From Torreya grandis (Eukaryota; Streptophyta; Pinopsida; Cupressales; Taxaceae): DNA of 64,000 nt. Numbering within the stretch: position 1 is the first letter of the stretch; each line of letters opens with the position of its first letter. Below the pieces are notes generated by a model. The model was not told where the DNA came from, made no database searches, and was given only the letters and a program-made list of their open reading frames with translations. Positions 26,638 to 37,788 of the stretch are shown here, in pieces. Position numbers and translations under genes: made by a program. The DNA is taken from contig JARHVA010000224.1 of NCBI GenBank assembly GCA_037957365.1, positions 3,383,501-3,447,500 of the forward strand, read 5' to 3'.

Positions 26638-27031
26638 TGTTGGAGTGCTCAATGCACTCACCTAGGGTCTTTTCAAGAGTGCATTACCACAGAGGAAAAC
26701 ATGAAGGAATTTCACACAACAAAACAATACTATCTATTACTAATAAATAGATTACAATTGAATAAACTCTTCACATATCTCTTCACCTCCTTGACATACA
26801 AATACACTCCAAGAGTGTCAATAAATAGGAAGAGTAAGAGGTGAGCATAGGATAAACAAGTGACCCTCCCACTAGGTGAGTGGTGAGACCATTGTCTCCC
26901 ACTAAGGATTGAATGGTGAGGCCATTGTCCCCCATTGAGGATCCAGTATGCCCCACTAAGAACTAAGAACATGTATACACAAGATTAGTCTTAATCAAGC
27001 CCTAATCAAGTTTAACTAGACTACTCTAACA
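26638..27031 (-). mobile_element. Copia-like LTR (394 bp), copy B
   Basis: Begins TGTTGGAG and ends CTCTAACA on the plus strand, the same length as copies A and C. Only scattered substitutions separate the copies. Confidence 0.6.
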
Positions 27032-27319
27032 TGAGTCACTCAGATCTGGAATTGACTATTTGTGCACATAGGGTCGCTAATGTTAGGTTGGGGTGAAAAC
27101 ATTGACATAAGTAACTCAAGGCTGACATTATTATCCTAGGTTGTTATGAGGCTATGTGACCATATAGTCTACTATGTCTACCTGAAAAAGCTTTGTATGT
27201 GTGATCCTAATGTCTGGTTGTGTACGAAACTATATAAATCATTCTCCTTCTCCTAGAAACAATAGGTGCACTTGTGAAGGGACAAAACCTAAAAAGATAT
27301 GGGAAGTTTAATGGGATGA
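27032..27319. other. Spacer between copia-like LTR and LTR array, copy B
   Basis: Same length and content as 830-1117. Ends GATGA immediately before the array. No gene. Confidence 0.5.
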
Positions 27320-28657
27320 TGATACAGAAGAATCATCCACCAGGATGTATATAAGGTATTGTCAAATGTCTTAGAGGTCTTAAGAAGTTATTTTAGTCAG
27401 AATAAGCTTTACTTGAGGCATTAAATATGTGTCTTAGGTCTTTTAGGGACTTTGGAGAGTTTCCCTCTAAAACTCCAAATTTGAAAATTCATAGGTTTGT
27501 GAAAATATGAATAAAAGTAATTGTACAAGGCTTGTAATGAGTTAGAAAGGGTGTGTCAGTAGTCTAGGGATGTAGCTAGGTGTCTTAAAAGGTTTCTAGA
27601 AGTCATAGTCATTTGGAAAATCCCAATTAAATAAAATGTAACAAAGTACTATTCACAAAAGGTCATTTACTATATAGTCTTGAGTATTTGAGGGAGAATC
27701 TCAACCAAACTTGGAAACTTCAAGCTTTGGAAAAGATCCAACAACATGATCAGGGTCGAATCTACCCAGAAGGAGATGCTCAAGACCTTTAAAAAGTCAT
27801 AAAATGATCAACTTTTCATCATTGTAGAGAGGAATGATAGTACTGAGTTGGGTTAATAAAGAGAGTACTTTTTCAAGGTCAATTAGGCCTTCTCATAGTC
27901 CCACTAGTAGAATTAAGATGGTGTCGAGTTTCATTGGTTTGTGGTGACCGAGTTGGTATTTTGAGTCTGCTTAAACACCTATAAGGGACCATTATGATTA
28001 TTTTGAGCTATTATTATTATTTTTGAATCAAAACATTCCTTGAATATTTAGGTAGAGGGGATTGTGTATATGATTGTTGTAAGTCTTCATTAGGATAAGG
28101 TAAAATTGAGATATTTAGGGTTGTGTTGCTTGGGAATTGAAGTCTTGACCTTCTAAAAAAGTGTAAATGTTGTGGTTTACCAATATATATTTTTCAAAAG
28201 AGAATTTTTTCACATTGAAGATTAGTTGCAGACCTTAAGAGGTAAAACTTGGCCTAATAGTTCTATTTGCAAGCTAAGTTGTCATTTGAGTTGTAATGTT
28301 GAATTGCCTCATGAGCAAATAAGTTTGAATGAAAAACATATAGAAGACCTATCTAGTATTTTTGAAAAGGAAATGTATTTTTGTTTTAGGTAATTTTTAA
28401 GGATAAATCATAGTGATTGGAGCTAAGTACTTGAGTTAAGACTATTAGGGGTGTTTTATTCAAAGTTTAAAGATTTAAGAAAGTGAAAGATAGTGATAGA
28501 AATTAAGGTGATTACTCTCTCTAGACCAATACTCAAAATAATTTTATGATAACCAAGAATATATAATCAAGTGCAGATGGAGATCCATTTTCAAGTTAAT
28601 CAAACATTTATTGAAGTAGATGATGAAAGAGTAAGTGGACCACTTACCATAACATCA
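27320..28657 (+). repeat. LTR 1 of array B, internally deleted
   Basis: Spans 1338 bp. Relative to array A LTR1 (2178 bp) exactly 840 bp is missing at 27837-27838, equivalent to A 1639-2478. The deletion removes the hairpin and the inner TATA-like motif. Both ends are intact. Confidence 0.8.
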
Positions 28658-30146
28658 AGTGGTATCAGAGCTCAGAATATCTAAGCTAAAAAAGAAGATA
28701 AATATGATCATATTGTTTATAATAAGGAGATTTAAAAGATCAGAGCTTGAAGACCCTACTGGAGGAAAAATTGGTAGCTATTCAAATTTACATGCAATTA
28801 ATATTTGATGTTTTATTTGAAGTAAATATTGTTAAATTATGAAATTTCTTGAATTCTGGAAAGAGAAAAAGATAAAGGAATGTCTCATACCCCATTAGGT
28901 CTTGAAGAGAAGATAGAGAGCTTAGTGAAGCTCAAGATTAACAACATAATGTTCTAGAGATGGTGAACCAAGGTGAAATAAAATTGGAGCAAGCAACCAA
29001 GGTATTTGTGATTTGTTTTGGTTATTCTACATTTGTTTGAGTTTGTGCAAACCATTGACTCAAGGAGAGGCTCAATGAAGCCATTGAAAAGGACCAAAAG
29101 ACTAAGGTACTAAAGAACTAGGTGATGACCTAAGGAGACCTAAAGATCAGGGTGCAAAAGACTTGGGTGAGGATCTTCATGAAGGAGTGATGGATTAGAT
29201 GAAAAAATAGAGTTAAGGAAAGAGAGAGACTTCTAGGAAGAGATATAGATAATGAAGTAAGTTTGGTAAATTTTTAGCAATGGGGGTATGTTTTTAATAA
29301 GGTAGCCAAGTGGCTAGTAAAATAGATTTTTGAAAGGATAAGAAAGTAAAAAGAGATAATGAGTTTGAGAAAACAGTAAAGTGTGTTGGTAAGGCAACCT
29401 AAAGAAGAGAAAGTGGAGGTAAAAAAACCTCAAAAATTATTTTCAACAATGTATTTGAGTGTGTGCTTACAAAAAATGAGGTTTGTTTTAAGGAAACCAC
29501 GTTTTGTGAAGAACAACAAATATAAGATGAAGGAAAAATTTGTTTTTGTTTATATAATGGTGTTGATTTTGATGAATCAATATGTTTTTCAATTTTAGAT
29601 CTTGAAAAATATAGATTAAAGGAGGTAAAAATTATGATAGTCAGTGAAGAAGAACAATTGCTAAGCCTATTTGAAGGATTACACAATTAGTATTTTAGAG
29701 ATGAAGTGTTTGACTCTTTGTTTGTCAATGAGAATCCAAAATAGTTGGAAGAGGATATAAGAACATTAGAGAATGATTTAAATAGAGAAACAGTGGGAAG
29801 TGAACAATAAACACCTAATTTGGTGAGTGAAGACAGAAAAAGTGAAGAAGAAGGAACAAAAATTTAAGATGGGACTCAAAAATCTCAATATTTTATATTT
29901 GACTATTGGTTGAGTTGTAGTTGTGCAGGTTTATTAGTCACAAAGAAATTTTTTGAGGGAGTTCAAATGAAAGAATAATAATAAAAGATCCTAATCTTTG
30001 AGGACAAAATGAAGAAAAAGTATAATTCAAGGAAGAAGACTACAAACAAGAAGAAAAATATAGCAAATAATGTACCAATGTAATATAACTGGAGGAAGAA
30101 GAAGAAACATTTAAGTTGGAGCTCAAATTTCTTTACATGCAGAATC
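28658..30146 (+). mobile_element. Internal region 1 of array B
   Basis: The primer site TGGTATCAGAGCTC (28660) is intact. The decayed frame runs from about 29400 to the LTR2 start and ends LMQEHHAPGCM across the internal-LTR border. Stops are mostly TAA or TAG. Confidence 0.75.
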
Positions 30147-32326
30147 TGATGCAGGAACATCATGCACCAGGATGTATGTAAGGTCTTGTCAATTATCTTG
30201 TAGGTCTTAAGAAGTTATTTCAATCATAATAGGCCTTACTTGAGGCATTATAATTATGTCTTAGGTCTTTTAGGGACTTTGGAGAGTTTCCCTCCAAAAC
30301 TCCAAATTTGAAAATTTAAATGTTTGTAAATATATAAATAAATATTATTGTATAAGGATTTTAATGAGTTATAAAGGGTGTGATAGTAGTCTATGTATGT
30401 AACTAGGTGTCTTATAAGGTTCCTAGAAGTCATAGTCATCTAGAAAATCTCAAATAAAGCAAATATAACAAAGTACTATTCATAAAAGGTCATTTTATAT
30501 CTTAGTCTTGAGTAGTTAAGGGAGAATCTCAACCAAATTTGGACACTCCAAGCTTAGGAGAAGATCCAAAAACCTAATCAGGGTCAAATTTACCCAGAAG
30601 GAGACACTCAAGACCATAAAAAAGTAATGAAAATATCAACTTTTCATTGTTGTATAGAGGAATGACAGTCTGCAGTCTAAAATAGGGTCTTGTAAGTATT
30701 GAAATGCAAATTTATTGCCAATAAAAGACATATTTGGATTGAAATTATTGAAATAATATTTTTTATACATGAATTACTATGAATCATTCTAATTTGGATT
30801 GAGTTTATGCATAAATTGTAGTTTATCTCATTAAAACTCCTTCATACCCTATTTTCTATGAATATATAATCACTAAAGTCATTTGATTCACATGTAAACA
30901 TATGCATAAATTGAGTTTGAGGATTGGAAAAGTTGAAGGTGTTTTTCAAGAGTCTCTTACAAGTATTGAAATGTTTCAAAATGTCTCAGGCTTTATGAAC
31001 AATAAATTTGAAGCTCTCAGCTTCCACACACATAGTCAAACCCTAACACAAGGGTTTTGATATAAAAAAACTATAACTTGGAAAATAAATAGTAAAATAA
31101 TTAAAATATTGAGGTAAGTTTCCAAAGAATGTTTATAATGTGTTCCAATAGGCTTCAATTCAAAACTCACCTTGTGATTTTTTTGATAGAGGACTGTGTT
31201 TTGTGTTTTTTGTAGGTTATCATCAAGGACATAGAAAGTGAAATTTGACTTTGATTACTTTGTTATTGGACTCCAAACTCTAAATGAAGATGTGTTAGAA
31301 TTTTCAGATCATTATATAAAATTTAAATGGTTAATATAATTCATTTTTTAGTGAAACTAAGTCAAATCTCTTAAAGAAGACAAATTAGACTTGTGTATGC
31401 CTAAAAAGGGAATTTAGAATTGTGTTCAAATATTGATGAAACCAATACAAAGATTGGTTTCATCCTAAACAGATGATATGAAAATTTTGAATAATTTATT
31501 TATAATTAATTTATTTGGGTTAATAAGGAGAGTACATTTTCAAGTTCAATTAGACATTCTCACAGTTCTACTAGCAGAATTAAGACAGTGTCAAGTTTCC
31601 TTGGTTTGTGGTGACCTAGTTGGTATTTTGAGTTTGTGTAAATACCTATAAGGGACCATTATGATTTTTTTTGGATATTTATATTATTTTTGAATCAAAA
31701 CATTATTTAAATCATCAAATATAGGGGACTATGTATATGATTGTTGTAAGTCTTCATTGGGATAAGGTAGAATTGAGAGATTTAGAAATGTGTTGCTTGG
31801 GAATTGAAGTCTTGACATTTTAAAAATGTGTATATGTTGTGGTTTACCAATATAGAATTGTTAAAATAGAAAATTTTCACCTTGAATAATAGTTTTAGAT
31901 CTTAAGAGGCAGAACTAGGTCTAATAGGCATATTTTCAAGCTAAGTTGTCATTTGAGTTGTAACGTTGAATTGTTGCACGAGTAAAGAAGTTTTAATGAA
32001 AAACATATAGAAGACCTACCTAGTATTGTTCAAAAGGAAGTGTATTTATTATTATATGGATTTCTTAAAGATAAATCATAGTAATTGGAGTTAAGCTATT
32101 GATTTAAGACCATTAGGGGTGTTTTATTCAAAGTACAGAGATTTAAGCAAGTGAAAGATAATGATAGAAAGTAAGGTGATTAGTATCTCTAAACCAATAC
32201 TCAAAAGATTTGTGTGATAACCAAGAAGAGATAATCAAGTGCAGGAGTATATATATTTTGAAATATAATCAAATAATTGTTAAAGTAGATGATGAAAGAG
32301 TAAGTGGACCACTTACCATGACATCA
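30147..32326 (+). repeat. LTR 2 of array B
   Basis: Spans 2180 bp and has the best preserved start, TGATGCAGGAACATCA; the end is ACATCA. The hairpin at 31435-31464 is intact. Confidence 0.85.
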
Positions 32327-33869
32327 AGTGGTATAAGAGCTCAAAAGATATGAGCTAAAAAAGAAGACAAAGAGGATCAAATTTTTTATACTAAGGAGAT
32401 ATAAAATATCAGAGCTTGAAGACCCTACTAGAGGAAAATTTTGAAACTATTCAAAGGTACATGCAATTAATATTTGATGTTTTATTTGAAGTAAATATTA
32501 TGAAATTGTGAAGTTTCTTGAATTTTGGAAAGAATACAGGATAAATGGAAGTGTCATATCCCATTAAGGCTTGAAGAGAAGATAGAGATCTTAGTGAAGC
32601 TCAAGAGTAAGATCAAAATGATTCTCTAGAGATGATGAACCAAGGTGAAATAAAATTGGAGGAAGTAAATAAGGCATTTGTGATTTATTTTGCTTATTCT
32701 TCATTTATTGAAGTTATTGCGAACCATTGACTCAAGGAGAGGCTCAATGAAGCCATTGAACATGACCAAAAGACTAGGGTGAAAATTACCTAGGTGAGGA
32801 CCTAAGGAGACCAAAATACCAAGGTGAAAAAGACTTGGGTGAGGATCTTCAAGAAGGAGTAATGGATCAGATGAAGAAAAAGAGAGAGTTAAGGAAAGAG
32901 AGAGATTGTCGAGAAGAGATAGAGATATTGAAGCAAATTTTGGTAATTTTATAGCAGAGATTAGAATATTCAATTCAGAATCATTAGGGGTATGTGTTTA
33001 AGAAGGTATCCAAGTGTCTAGTAAAATAGATTGTTAAAAGGAGAAGAAATCAAAAAGATAAAAGGAGTTTGAGAAAAAAATTAAGGATTTTGGTAAGGCA
33101 ATCTAAAGAAGAGAAAAAGGAGGTAAACAAGCCTCAAATTTTTAATTTTAACAATTTATTTGAGTGTGTACTTGCATAAAAATAGGTATGTTTTGAGGAT
33201 ACCAGGTTTTGTGAAAAACAATAGGTACAAGATGAAGGTAAAAGTTATTTTTGTTTGGATAATGGTGTTTATTTTTATGAATCAGTATGTTTTTCAATAT
33301 TAGATCATGAAAAAGATAGAGTAAATTAGGTAACAATTATGATAATCAGTGCATAAGAATAGTTGTTCAGCATATTTGAAGGATTAAACAAGGAATATTT
33401 GAGAGATGAAGTGTCTGATTCTTTGTTTGTCTATGAGAGTCTAGAATAGTATGAAAAGGAGATAAAAGCATTAGAGAATGATTTAAATAGATAAATAATA
33501 GGAAGTGAAGAAGAAACACCTGATTCAGTGAGTGAAGATAGAAAAAGTGAAGAATGATGGCCAAAAATGCAAGATATGGCTTAAAAGTCTCAATGATTTT
33601 TATCTGACTATTGGTTGAGTTATATTTTTGCAGGTTTAGCAATCAAGGAGGAGAAAATTGAAGCAAAAGAAAATATTGAGGGAGTTCAAATAGAAGAAGA
33701 AAAAGGAAATATCCTCATGTTAGAGGACAAAGTGAATAACAAGTACAAGTCAAGGAAGAAGACTATAGAAAAGAATAAGAATATAGCAAAGAACGTACCA
33801 ATGTAATACAAGTAGAGGAAGAAGAAGAAACATTTGAGTTAGAGCTCAAATTTATTTACCTATGGAATT
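32327..33869 (+). mobile_element. Internal region 2 of array B
   Basis: The primer site TGGTATAAGAGCTC (32329) shares its C-to-A change with array A internal region 2. A purine-rich run, AGAGGAAGAAGAAGAAAC near 33813, lies about 40 bp before the next LTR and could be the polypurine tract displaced from the border. Confidence 0.75.
33100..33869 (+). pseudogene. Decayed element-encoded frame of unknown function (best copy)
   Basis: Clearest example of the reading frame present in all six internal regions. One frame holds for roughly 240 codons and is interrupted only by stops, mainly TAA/TAG. The longest clean piece is 33615-33806 (63 residues, ending NKNIAKNVPM). The protein would be rich in Glu, Lys and Ile/Leu, with a basic KYKSRKKT stretch near the end. 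This is weakly reminiscent of a gag-like charged protein, but I recognise no domain, zinc knuckle or active site. Counterparts lie near 4030-4710, 7665-8435, 29400-30146, 41390-42152 and 45110-45870. Confidence 0.55.
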
Positions 33870-36053
33870 TGATGAAGGAACATCATCCACCAAGATATAT
33901 ATAAGGTATTTTTAATTGTATTAGAGGTCTTAAGAAGTTATTTAAGTCATAATAAGCCTTACTTGAGGCATTATAAGTGTGTCTTAGGTCTTTTAGGGAC
34001 TATGGAGAGTTTCCCTCCAAAACTCCAAATTTGAAAATTTAAATGTTTATAAATATATGAATTAATGTTATTGTACACATATTGTAATGAGTTAGAAAAG
34101 GTGTGTTAGTAGTCTAGGGATGTAGCTAGGCGTCTTAAAAGGTTTTTATAATTTATAGTCATCTGGAAAATATCAAACAAAGAAAATGTAACAAAGTATT
34201 ATTCATAAAAGGTCATTTACTATCTCAGTCTTGATTAGCCGAGGGAGAATTTCAACAAAATTTGGACACTCCAAGCTTGGGAGAATCTCAAACAACCTAA
34301 TCAGGGTCGAATATACCCATAAAGAGACACTCAAGACATTTAGAAAGTCATAAAAGTTCAACTTTTCATTGTTGTAGAGAGGAATGAAAGTCTACAGTAT
34401 AAAATAGGGTTTTGTAAGTATTGAATTGAAAATTTCTTGTCAATAAAAGACATATTTGGCTTGAAGTTTGTGTAATCATATTTTTTATACATGACTAAAT
34501 GTGAATCATTCTAATTTGGATTGATTTTATGCCCAAATTGTAGTTTGTCTCATTAAAACTCTTTCATACCTTGTTTTCTATGAATATACAATCACTGCAG
34601 TCATTTGATTCATGTGTAAACCTATGTATGAATTGATTTTGAGGATTGAAATAGTAGAATGGGTTCTTAAAGAGTCTATTTAAAATATTGTAATGTATCA
34701 AAACATCTCAAGCTTTATGAACAACAAATTTGAAGATCTCAGTTTTTGCCAGCATGGTCAAACCCTAGCGCAAGGATTTTGATATAAAAAGACATGTAAC
34801 TTGGAAAATAACTGGTCAAACTCATTCAAATATTTAGGGAAGTTGTCACATAAGGTTTATAAGGTGTTACAATAGGTTTTAATTCTAAACTCACCTTGTG
34901 ATTCTTTTGATAGAGGACTGTGTTCTGTGTTTTCTGTAGGTTATCATCGAGAAGAACAAAGAAAGTGAATTTTGATTTTAATTACTTTGTAATTGGAATC
35001 CAAACTCTACGTGAAGATGTGTTAGCATTTTGAGATAATTAAATATGTTTTAAATAGTTTATATAAGTCGTTTGGTAGTGAACCTAAGATAAATCTCTCA
35101 AAAAAAACAAATTAGACTTATGTATGCCTAAAAATTGAATTTAGAATTGTGTTCAAATATTGATGAAACCAATACAAAAATTGGTTTCATCCTCAATAGA
35201 TGATCTAAAAATTTTGAATAAGGTATTTATAAGTTATTGAGTTAGGTTAATAAATAGAGTACTTTTTAAAGGTTAATTACACCTTCTCACAGTCCTGCTA
35301 GCATAATTAAGATAGTGTCAACTTTCGTTGGTTTGTGGTGACCTAGCTAGTATTTTGAGTCTATGTAAACACCTATAAGGGACAATTATGATTACTTTGA
35401 TATATTTTCATTATTTTTGAATAAATTTTTTTCTTAAATCTTCAAGTATACGGGAATGTGTATATGATTGTTGTAAGTCTTCATTGGGATAAGGCAAAAT
35501 TGAGAGATTTAGGATTGTGTTGCTTGGGAATTAAAGCCTTGACCTTATACAAAATTGTATATGTTGTGGTTTACCAATATAGACCTATCAAAAGATAAAA
35601 TTTTCACCTGGAAGATTAGTTTCAGACCTTAAGAGGTGAAACTAGGCCTAGCAGGCATATTTATAAGCTAGGTTGTCATATGAGTTGTAACGTTAAATTG
35701 CCTCATGTGTAAAGAATTTTGAATGGAAAATATATATAAGACATATCTAGTATTGTTCAAAAGGAAGTGTATTTTTTGTTTTATGGATTGATTAAAGATA
35801 AATCACACTAATTGGATCTAAGTACTTGATTTAAGACCATTATGGGTGTTTTATTCAAATTACAGAGATTTATGCAAGTGAAAGATAGTGATAGAAAGTA
35901 AGGTGATTAGTCTCTCTAGACCAATACTCAAAATAGTTTTGTGATAACCAATAAGAGATAATAAAGTGTAGGTAGAGATATATTTTTTAAGTTAATAAAA
36001 TAAGTATTGAAGTAGATGATGTAAGAGTAAGTGGACCACTTATTGTGACATTA
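33870..36053 (+). repeat. LTR 3 of array B
   Basis: About 2.18 kb, starting TGATGAAGG. The end reads ACATTA where the other LTRs have ACATCA, and no primer site follows, as expected for the terminal LTR. The hairpin at 35162-35191 is intact. Confidence 0.8.
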
Positions 36054-36233
36054 GTTGAGCTGATCCCAATCGCCCCAATTAATGATTGACCAATACCTAT
36101 GCATCCAATACTTTAAAGAGGGAAGTCAATCCACACATTATTCTTCCCCTAAGTGCGAATTTTAAATTTTATCCTTTACTATATGAATGCACCTAGTGGT
36201 CTAACTTTCAACACTGAGAATATTTTTATTGAC
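36054..36233. other. Right flank of array B inside the duplicated block
   Basis: Repeated at 48057-48236. No gene or element seen. Its last bases form the B-C junction. Confidence 0.5.
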
Positions 36234-36528
36234 AATATGATGTAGATAACCAAATCCATCATGAAAAAATAAGTGAAATGACAACATATCAACTTATGTG
36301 GACATTTTATTGGAAGCTTTCTACATCCAAAATGATGTCATATTTAATTTGATTTCCTCCATTATAGTTTTCTGCCTTGATTGATATTGCAAACAAAAAT
36401 TATTGACCAACAATTTAATTGATTATATATTGTATACGTTTGTCATCAATAGTAAGAAACTGTAAATATTTTATCATAATACCCATTATCGACTCTGTAA
36501 GTTCGTTAAGGGAAACCAATATATTTAG

Positions 36529-36657
36529 TGTTGGTGTTAAGCCACACTCGGATCGAAGATGGATTGGTCCAAGAGGGGCCAGTAGCTCAGTGGTAGAGCA
36601 CTCCAACAGCGTATGGAAGGTCCTAGGTTCGAGTCCTAGCTGGTCCATGAACCAACA
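36529..36657 (+). repeat. TRIM 5' LTR (129 bp)
   Basis: Runs from TGTTGGTGTTAAGCC to ACCAACA. The first five and last five bases form the inverted repeat TGTTG/CAACA. Bases 36576-36647 are tRNA-like, so more than half of the LTR is tRNA-derived. Confidence 0.92.
36576..36647 (+). ncRNA. tRNA-like sequence in the TRIM 5' LTR
   Basis: A 72-nt sequence that folds as a cloverleaf. The acceptor stem GGGCCAG pairs with CTGGTCC (7 bp, one G-U) with discriminator A. The D stem is GCTC/GAGC and the T stem CTAGG/CCTAG encloses the loop TTCGAGT. The RNA polymerase III box A (TAGCTCAGTGG) and box B (GGTTCGAGTCC) are both good. The anticodon arm is poor: CTCCA faces TGGAA with one mismatch, the loop has 8 bases, and no U precedes a clear anticodon. 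It is therefore unlikely to be a working tRNA; promoter function or an RNA structural role is more plausible. Confidence 0.8.
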
Positions 36658-36670
36658 TGGTATCAGATCC
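36658..36670 (+). other. TRIM primer-binding site
   Basis: TGGTATCAGATCC begins at the first base after the LTR. It matches the 3' end complement of plant initiator-Met tRNA (TGGTATCAGAGC) over its first ten bases. Confidence 0.85.
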
Positions 36671-36712
36671 AGGTTTAGGCTAGGAGCCCCAAGCACACAA
36701 GAGGTGTGGCTT

Positions 36713-36721
36713 AAGGGGGGG
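36713..36721 (+). other. TRIM polypurine tract
   Basis: AAGGGGGGG directly abuts the second LTR, the expected position for priming plus-strand DNA. Confidence 0.85.
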
Positions 36722-36850
36722 TGTTGGTGTTAAGCCACACTCAGACCGAAGATGGACTAGTCCAAGAGGGGCCAGTAGCTTAGTGGTAGAGCACTCCAGC
36801 AGCGTATGGAAGGTCCTAGGTTCGAGTCCTAGCTGGTCCATGAAACAACA
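36722..36850 (+). repeat. TRIM 3' LTR (129 bp)
   Basis: Same length as the 5' LTR with 7 substitutions and no indels. Ends AAACAACA before the TTTAG duplication. Confidence 0.92.
36769..36840 (+). ncRNA. tRNA-like sequence in the TRIM 3' LTR
   Basis: Second copy of the 72-nt tRNA-like module. Only two changes separate it from the first: box A reads TAGCTTAGTGG, which turns one D-stem pair into G-U, and one base differs in the anticodon loop. Acceptor and T stems and box B are unchanged. Confidence 0.8.
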
Positions 36851-36855
36851 TTTAG

Positions 36856-37350
36856 CTCAGTTGTCGAATCATTCCCTACCAACCAAGGCTCGTATTTGTA
36901 ATCACATTTAGCAATATCCAACTTACATTTAGGATGATGTCAACCCTTTAAAAGAAACAACCCTGATGTTTACCAATACCATGGGTTTATTTGTGTTGGG
37001 TGGTTTTGAAACAAAACCCAAAGACATCATGCAAAAAACAATAGACACCGTGTGGAGAGAGGAACAACAGGTGGGCGTAGAACAATGAGGAGCTTCAACA
37101 CTACAAGTGGAAGACAACAATCAACTTGATTGAGGAGTGGAGGAATGATCACGTGGAGGTTGCCGAACTAACAAAATCGGTGAGGAGAGAGCTTAATCGG
37201 AGCACCAGGACGTAGATCAATTGAGAACAGGGAGAAATTTAACGTGGTCATTCGACATGGAATACCAAGCCCTCAGCTATCTATCCAAGAGAATGTCAAT
37301 GATCTTAGTCGCTATTCAAGGAGTATCGAGGTAGTTAATGGAGGACGATG
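36856..37350. other. Left segment of block C, continuation
   Basis: Matches 25763-26216 of block B. The first run of four or more T on the plus strand after the TRIM is at 37004-37007. No intact gene. Confidence 0.5.
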
Positions 37351-37788
37351 AATATATTGAAGGCATCAACGAGTGGCGAGAGAGGAGAAAACAACAACTG
37401 ATGCAAGAGCCTAGAATGAATCATGCAGCGTCCTAGATACACAAACTACACTCTATGCTCGCCATGAATACAAGGTTGGGAAAGCACGACAAAAAAATGC
37501 CTTTTTATGCCCGTTCTATGTATTCCAGTTTTGAAAACAAGTTGCATGAAATGCGACATGAAAAATAACATAATAGAGGTGTACGACATATAGAGAGAGC
37601 ACGGTTGAATGAGAGTACGGTTAGAGCTGTACAACCTGCCCAATAAGAGTTTTGACAAAAAATGCAGAAAATCTCCCAAAAAAGAATGCATAGCCAGCAC
37701 AACAAAAATCTAACCAAACCAAATACCAACTATAATTAAATTCATAGACATATTGAGAAATGGCTCTTTGGAGACTGCTCAGATACAA
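37351..37788 (-). mobile_element. Copia-like element: 5' internal leader fragment, copy C
   Basis: Counterpart of 1-435 and 26217-26637. The primer site is further eroded (minus strand TTGTATCTGAGC). Confidence 0.5.

Larger units (their letters stand above)
27320..36053 (+). mobile_element. Tandem LTR array (LTR-int-LTR-int-LTR), copy B
   Basis: Complete at both ends but with a large deletion in LTR1. The left flank GATGA and right flank GTTGA (36054-36058) differ at one base and may be the 5-bp target duplication. That supports treating all five parts as one inserted unit rather than two nested insertions. No recognisable pol. Confidence 0.8.
25482..36233. repeat. Composite duplicated block B (10,752 bp)
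   Basis: Block B starts AATATGATGTAGATAACC (25482) and runs to TTTTTATTGAC (36233), where block C starts with the same first bases. The two are therefore a direct tandem duplication joined head to tail. Contents: left segment, copia-like leader and LTR, spacer, LTR array and a short right flank. Block A is a third copy of all but the left segment. Confidence 0.85.
36529..36850 (+). mobile_element. Complete TRIM element (322 bp) with tRNA-like sequence in both LTRs
   Basis: A terminal-repeat retrotransposon in miniature with every diagnostic part: two direct 129-bp LTRs beginning TGTTGG and ending CAACA, a primer-binding site TGGTATCAGATCC right after the first LTR, a 64-bp internal region, a polypurine tract AAGGGGGGG right before the second LTR, and a 5-bp target duplication TTTAG (36524-36528 and 36851-36855). 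It encodes nothing, so it must move in trans. The two LTRs differ at 7 of 129 positions, six of them transitions, so it is not very recent. Each LTR contains a 72-nt tRNA-like sequence. The only comparable class I know is Cassandra, whose LTRs carry 5S rRNA; there is no 5S sequence here. Confidence 0.92.

Noticed and set aside
36576..36647. A functional tRNA gene
   Set aside because: It lies inside an LTR and is repeated in the other LTR, has an 8-base anticodon loop without a proper U before an anticodon, and has a mismatched anticodon stem.
36529..36850. A SINE with a tRNA-derived head
   Set aside because: The two copies are LTRs with TG...CA ends, a primer site, a polypurine tract and a 5-bp duplication; there is no 3' tail.
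36529..36850. Cassandra (5S rRNA) TRIM
   Set aside because: The LTR contains tRNA box A and box B in a cloverleaf; no 5S rRNA sequence is present.
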